DNA of 8,085 nucleotides from Kiloniellales bacterium (GTDB lineage Bacteria > Pseudomonadota > Alphaproteobacteria > Kiloniellales > JAKSDN01): positions 1 through 8,085 of the forward strand of contig JAKSDN010000423.1 of assembly GCA_022360075.1 (NCBI GenBank), read 5' to 3'. The position numbers were made by a program, and so were the translations under genes. The notes beneath the pieces were generated by a model. The model was given only the letters and a program-made list of their open reading frames with translations, searched no databases and was not told where the DNA came from. This document shows, one piece after another, positions 5,884 to 8,085 of this stretch (the first letter of the stretch is position 1; each line of letters opens with the position of its first letter).

Positions 5884-6833
5884 TACGGAACCCGCTTCAG
5901 GCTTGCCGCCAATTCAGCGAACTGCGGCAGGTACTCGGCCGCGTGGGCAGCGCCGACCAGGCCCTGGATCAGGAAATAGCCGCTGCCGTTCAGGGCGACG
6001 AGCTGATAGACCCGCACCGCCACACCGCTGCGGGCGTCGCTTGCCTCGGCCGTCAGCTCGTAGGCCTCGAGCCCATCGACGGTCAGGGCACGCCCTTGGA
6101 TATTGGCGACCCCGGTGACCTGCGCCGTCTGGGTCACGCGCCAGCGCGCGAAGGCCTCGACATCGTCGATCGGCGCATCGCCGAGGGAGGCGCCGACGAC
6201 GGCCAAGGGCTCCTCGGGGCTCAGGCGCTCGTCCTTGCCCCCGGCGGTCAGCAGAACGGCGTTGGACATGCGGTCCGTGAACTTGAGGCCGGCGGTCTCG
6301 GTCACGCGGAAGGACAAGCCGTCGAACAGCCCGACCTGCAGGCTCGGGTCCCAACGGGCCGAGAGCAGCGCCTGCCGCATGGCATCGCCGTAGGAGTCGG
6401 CGACCGCCTGCGGAAAGGTGGCAACGAGCAGGACCGTGCGCTTGTCGTCGCCGAAGACCGCGAGCCACTTCTCGAACTGGACGTCTCCCGCCGCCTGACC
6501 CGCGTGGACCAGAACCGCCTCGCGGCCGGAGATCTCCGTCGCCTCGGCGGCGATCAGGGTCATGCCGCGGCTGGCGAGGCCCTCTTCGGTCATCGCCGCC
6601 TGCATCATGACCGCGGGCCCAGCGATCTCCGTCACCATGATCGAGGCGCCGCTCTCGGTGCGCTGAAAGCCCGGGAACTGCTCGGCGAACGTGAAGCCGG
6701 CCGGCGGCGCCATCGTCACCTGTGTGCCGGGCACACGCAGGTGCTCCGCCATCGCCGCCGGCGGGAGCGCGACCAGCGCGAGGAGCATTGGGAAGAACGC
6801 CGGCCAATACGGCGTGAGGCGACGGGCGCGCAT
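5883..6833 (-). CDS. Secreted protein of unknown function, apparent duplicated domain
   Basis: This 316-residue exported protein has a clear Sec signal: RARR, the hydrophobic stretch FFPMLLALVALPP, and cleavage expected after A-M-A29 before EH. No lipobox Cys is present, so it should be free in the periplasm. The mature part reads as two similar alpha/beta halves: the first has EISGREAVLVHAG, then KWLAVFGDDKRTVLLVATFP, then QALLSAR; the second has TVDGLEAYELTAE, then YQLVALNGSGYFLIQGLV, then ELAASLK. This resembles the Mog1/PsbP/DUF1795 sandwich, but that is a guess from the pattern. Start choice: a GTG at 6863 would add ten residues ahead of the signal, but ATG 6833 has GAGGT five bases upstream and gives a proper signal peptide. 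It is divergent from parDE. The function is unknown. Confidence 0.78.
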   Translation of the reverse strand: MRARRLTPYWPAFFPMLLALVALPPAAMAEHLRVPGTQVTMAPPAGFTFAEQFPGFQRTESGASIMVTEIAGPAVMMQAAMTEEGLASRGMTLIAAEATEISGREAVLVHAGQAAGDVQFEKWLAVFGDDKRTVLLVATFPQAVADSYGDAMRQALLSARWDPSLQVGLFDGLSFRVTETAGLKFTDRMSNAVLLTAGGKDERLSPEEPLAVVGASLGDAPIDDVEAFARWRVTQTAQVTGVANIQGRALTVDGLEAYELTAEASDARSGVAVRVYQLVALNGSGYFLIQGLVGAAHAAEYLPQFAELAASLKRVP

Positions 6834-6878
6834 GGGTGACCTCGGGCCTGGGGAACGGAGCACTCTGAGGTGGTAGCG

Positions 6879-6964
6879 GATGGTTGTGAAGGCCGCAACC
6901 TCGGTGGATGGCCAAAGACCACAGCAACCATCAACTTGCCGATGGTGCGAATAATTCCTACTTT
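6879..6964 (+). promoter_or_regulatory. Candidate parDE promoter and operator
   Basis: TTGCCG (6936-6941), 17 bases, then TACTTT (6959-6964) could be a weak sigma-70-type promoter placing the RNA start about ten bases before the parD ribosome site. Over and upstream of it are GATGGTTG (6879-6886), its perfect complement CAACCATC (6925-6932), and GATGGT (6941-6946), which makes a 6-base inverted repeat with ACCATC (6927-6932). ParD-type proteins normally repress their own operon by binding such repeats. The site assignment is inference. The stretch is AT-richer than its surroundings. Confidence 0.35.
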
Positions 6965-6988
6965 CTACCCATCAAAGTGGAGGCCTCG

Positions 6989-7225
6989 ATGGGTGAAAAG
7001 ATCAGTATCTCCTTAACAAGTGAACACGCGAGCCTTATCCAGGACGCGGTGGCAAGTGGAGACTATGCCTCTTCGAGCGAGGTAGTTCGAGAGGCGCTGC
7101 GGGACTGGCGTGCGAAGCGTCTGCTCGGTCAGCTCTGGGACGAGGGGATAGCCAGCGGCCGCGCGGACCCGGACGAGACCATTGACGACATCAAAAGAGA
7201 AGCCCGCCGTCAGAGTAAGGCATGA
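6989..7225 (+). CDS. parD: ParD-type antitoxin
   Basis: This 78-residue antitoxin is expected to neutralise the ParE toxin encoded next and to repress the operon. Residues 3-9 (EKISISL) form the DNA-binding strand of a ribbon-helix-helix, followed by helices at about 11-22 and 28-43 with the typical GDYASSSEVVREALRDW. The charged tail (about 50-78, GRADPDETIDDIKREARRQ) is the toxin-binding part. The start is set by GGAGG at 6979-6983, five bases before ATG 6989; an upstream in-frame ATG at 6908 would add 27 residues of unlikely sequence with no ribosome site. The stop overlaps the toxin start as ATGA, the usual coupling. The start of the gene is AT-richer than its neighbours, consistent with acquisition by transfer. 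Confidence 0.92.
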   Translation: MGEKISISLTSEHASLIQDAVASGDYASSSEVVREALRDWRAKRLLGQLWDEGIASGRADPDETIDDIKREARRQSKA

Positions 7226-7518
7226 CCCGCAAGAGGCGGCTCTTCCGAAGCCGCCGCGCTCGACGGGACCTGATCGAGATCTGGCGCGACATCTGGCTCG
7301 ATCATCCGGAAGCGGCCGACTCGCAGTTGGATCGGATCAACGAGTCTTGTTTCCGGCTCATTCGCCATCCCGAGATGGGACCTGCTCGCGACGATATCCG
7401 ACCCGGACTGCGTCATCTCGTCGTGGGCCAATACTTGATCATGTATCGAGCCGTCGACGATGGTATCGAGGTCGTCCGCGTCATCCACGGGCGGCGCGAT
7501 CTCTTCCACCTAAGGTGA
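7222..7518 (+). CDS. parE: ParE/RelE-superfamily toxin
   Basis: This 98-residue toxin belongs to the RelE/ParE fold. Characterised ParE proteins poison DNA gyrase, whereas RelE members cut mRNA on the ribosome. The sequence has the N-terminal strand and helix RLFRSRRARRDLIEIWRDI (6-24), a second helix SQLDRINESCFRLIRHPEMG (34-53), R60-PGLRHLVVGQYLIMYR76, and the final strand EVVRVIHGRRDL (83-94); these last two are the best-known ParE signatures. It lacks an obvious RelE catalytic triad, which favours the ParE branch. The length is standard and no frame damage is seen, so it is probably intact. Its start is coupled to parD by a four-base overlap. It converges on the dehydratase gene with 20 bases between the stop codons. 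Confidence 0.92.
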   Translation: MTRKRRLFRSRRARRDLIEIWRDIWLDHPEAADSQLDRINESCFRLIRHPEMGPARDDIRPGLRHLVVGQYLIMYRAVDDGIEVVRVIHGRRDLFHLR

Positions 7519-7521
7519 CGC

Positions 7522-7536
7522 CGCGACCGTCTCGCG
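7522..7536. terminator. Short hairpin between convergent genes
   Basis: CGCGA (7522-7526) and TCGCG (7532-7536) pair over a five-base loop, centred in the 20-base gap between the parE and dehydratase stops. It is symmetric, so it could serve both strands, but the stem is short and has no T-run. Confidence 0.2.
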
Positions 7537-7538
7537 CC

Positions 7539-8085
7539 TCACATCACCGCGCCGACCTGCCAGGGGATGAACTCGTGGTCGCCGAAGCCGAGCGCCTCGC
7601 TCTTGGTGGGGCTGCCGGAGGCGACCTCGAGCAGGCGGGTGAAGATGCGCTCGCCCATCTCGGCGATGGAAACGCCCTCGTCGACAACGGCGCCGCAGTT
7701 GATGTCCATGTCCTCGTCCATGCGCCGGTACATCGTCGTGTTGGTGGCGAGCTTGAGCGAGGGGGCGGGTTTGCAGCCGTAGACCGAGCCTCGGCCGGTG
7801 GTGAAGCAGACGACGTTGGCGCCGCTCGCCACCTGGCCGGTGATCGAGCAGGGGTCGTAGCCCGGCGAGTCCATGAACACGAAGCCCTTGGTGTCGATCG
7901 GCTCGGCGTAGCGGTAGACGCCGCAGAGGTTCGAGGTGCCGCCCTTGGCGGCCGCACCCAAGGATTTCTCCAGGATGGTGGTCAGGCCGCCGGCCTTGTT
8001 GCCGGGCGAGGGGTTGTTGTTCATCTCGCCGCCGTTGCGCGCGGTGTAGTCCTCCCACCACTTGATCCGGGCGATCAGCTTCTCG
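7539..8085 (-). CDS. UxaA family hydrolase, altronate dehydratase-type C-terminal part (5' end cut)
   Basis: The last 181 residues of a UxaA/GarD-type dehydratase are visible; these iron-dependent enzymes remove water from sugar acids such as altronate or galactarate. The reading frame runs off the right edge with IKWWEDYTARNGGE, then MNNNPSPGNKAGGLTTILEK and AAKGGTSNL, then KGFVFMDSPGYDPCS, TGQVASGANVVCFTTGRGS and KLATNT, and ends ...WQVGAVM. These are hallmark segments of the family. Several Cys residues (in NLCG, DPCS, VVCF, YGCK, INCG) may matter for metal binding, but I cannot assign them. The internal ATG at 8024 is not the start, since family sequence continues upstream of it. The N-terminal half, any separate small SAF-domain subunit and the promoter lie beyond the window. 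Sulfolactate sulfo-lyase (SuyB) is a relative, but the altronate-type motifs fit better. Confidence 0.92.
   Translation of the reverse strand, partial: EKLIARIKWWEDYTARNGGEMNNNPSPGNKAGGLTTILEKSLGAAAKGGTSNLCGVYRYAEPIDTKGFVFMDSPGYDPCSITGQVASGANVVCFTTGRGSVYGCKPAPSLKLATNTTMYRRMDEDMDINCGAVVDEGVSIAEMGERIFTRLLEVASGSPTKSEALGFGDHEFIPWQVGAVM

Noticed and set aside
5943..6839. 298-codon plus-strand frame
   Set aside because: It is antisense to the secreted protein, which has a clear signal peptide and ribosome site.

Overview
The window is GC-rich coding DNA. Its gene families (a periplasmic PhnD-type binding protein paired with a histidine kinase, an Ldh-family oxidoreductase, a UxaA-type dehydratase, ParDE) and its two kinds of interspersed palindromic repeat fit an alphaproteobacterium, probably of the Rhodospirillales type. 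That placement is inference from style; no marker gene is present. I see no rRNA, tRNA, CRISPR array, prophage or insertion-sequence transposase.

Left part (1-2164, minus strand): a two-gene operon with an ATGA overlap. It encodes a Tat-like exported PhnD-type substrate-binding protein, then a membrane histidine kinase with a periplasmic sensor domain, HAMP, HisKA and the start of its ATPase domain; the kinase is cut by the left edge. The natural reading is a binding-protein-assisted sensory system whose response regulator would lie off the left end. No transporter permease or ATPase is seen.

Middle (2165-4868): a divergent intergenic region, then a conserved protein of unknown function (plus strand) that meets a stand-alone ParB/Srx-fold protein (minus strand) tail to tail with no base between their stop codons. 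A divergently transcribed malate/L-lactate dehydrogenase-type (Ldh family) oxidoreductase follows.

Right-middle (4869-5882): a small GNAT acetyltransferase gene sits between two unrelated inverted-repeat elements, one with a 13-bp and a nested 10-bp perfect inverted repeat, the other with 22-bp arms differing at one base. Both look like genome-wide interspersed repeats.

Right part (5883-8085): a secreted protein of unknown function that appears to be an internal duplication (minus strand), then a divergent, AT-richer promoter region and a ParD-ParE type II toxin-antitoxin operon (plus strand). The last gene is the C-terminal 181 residues of a UxaA/altronate dehydratase-type protein (minus strand), cut by the right edge. 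The Ldh oxidoreductase and the UxaA protein both suggest hydroxy-acid or sugar-acid catabolism, but they are not in one operon. The best lead for something little described is the binding protein/kinase pair. The rest looks like ordinary chromosome with some accessory pieces.
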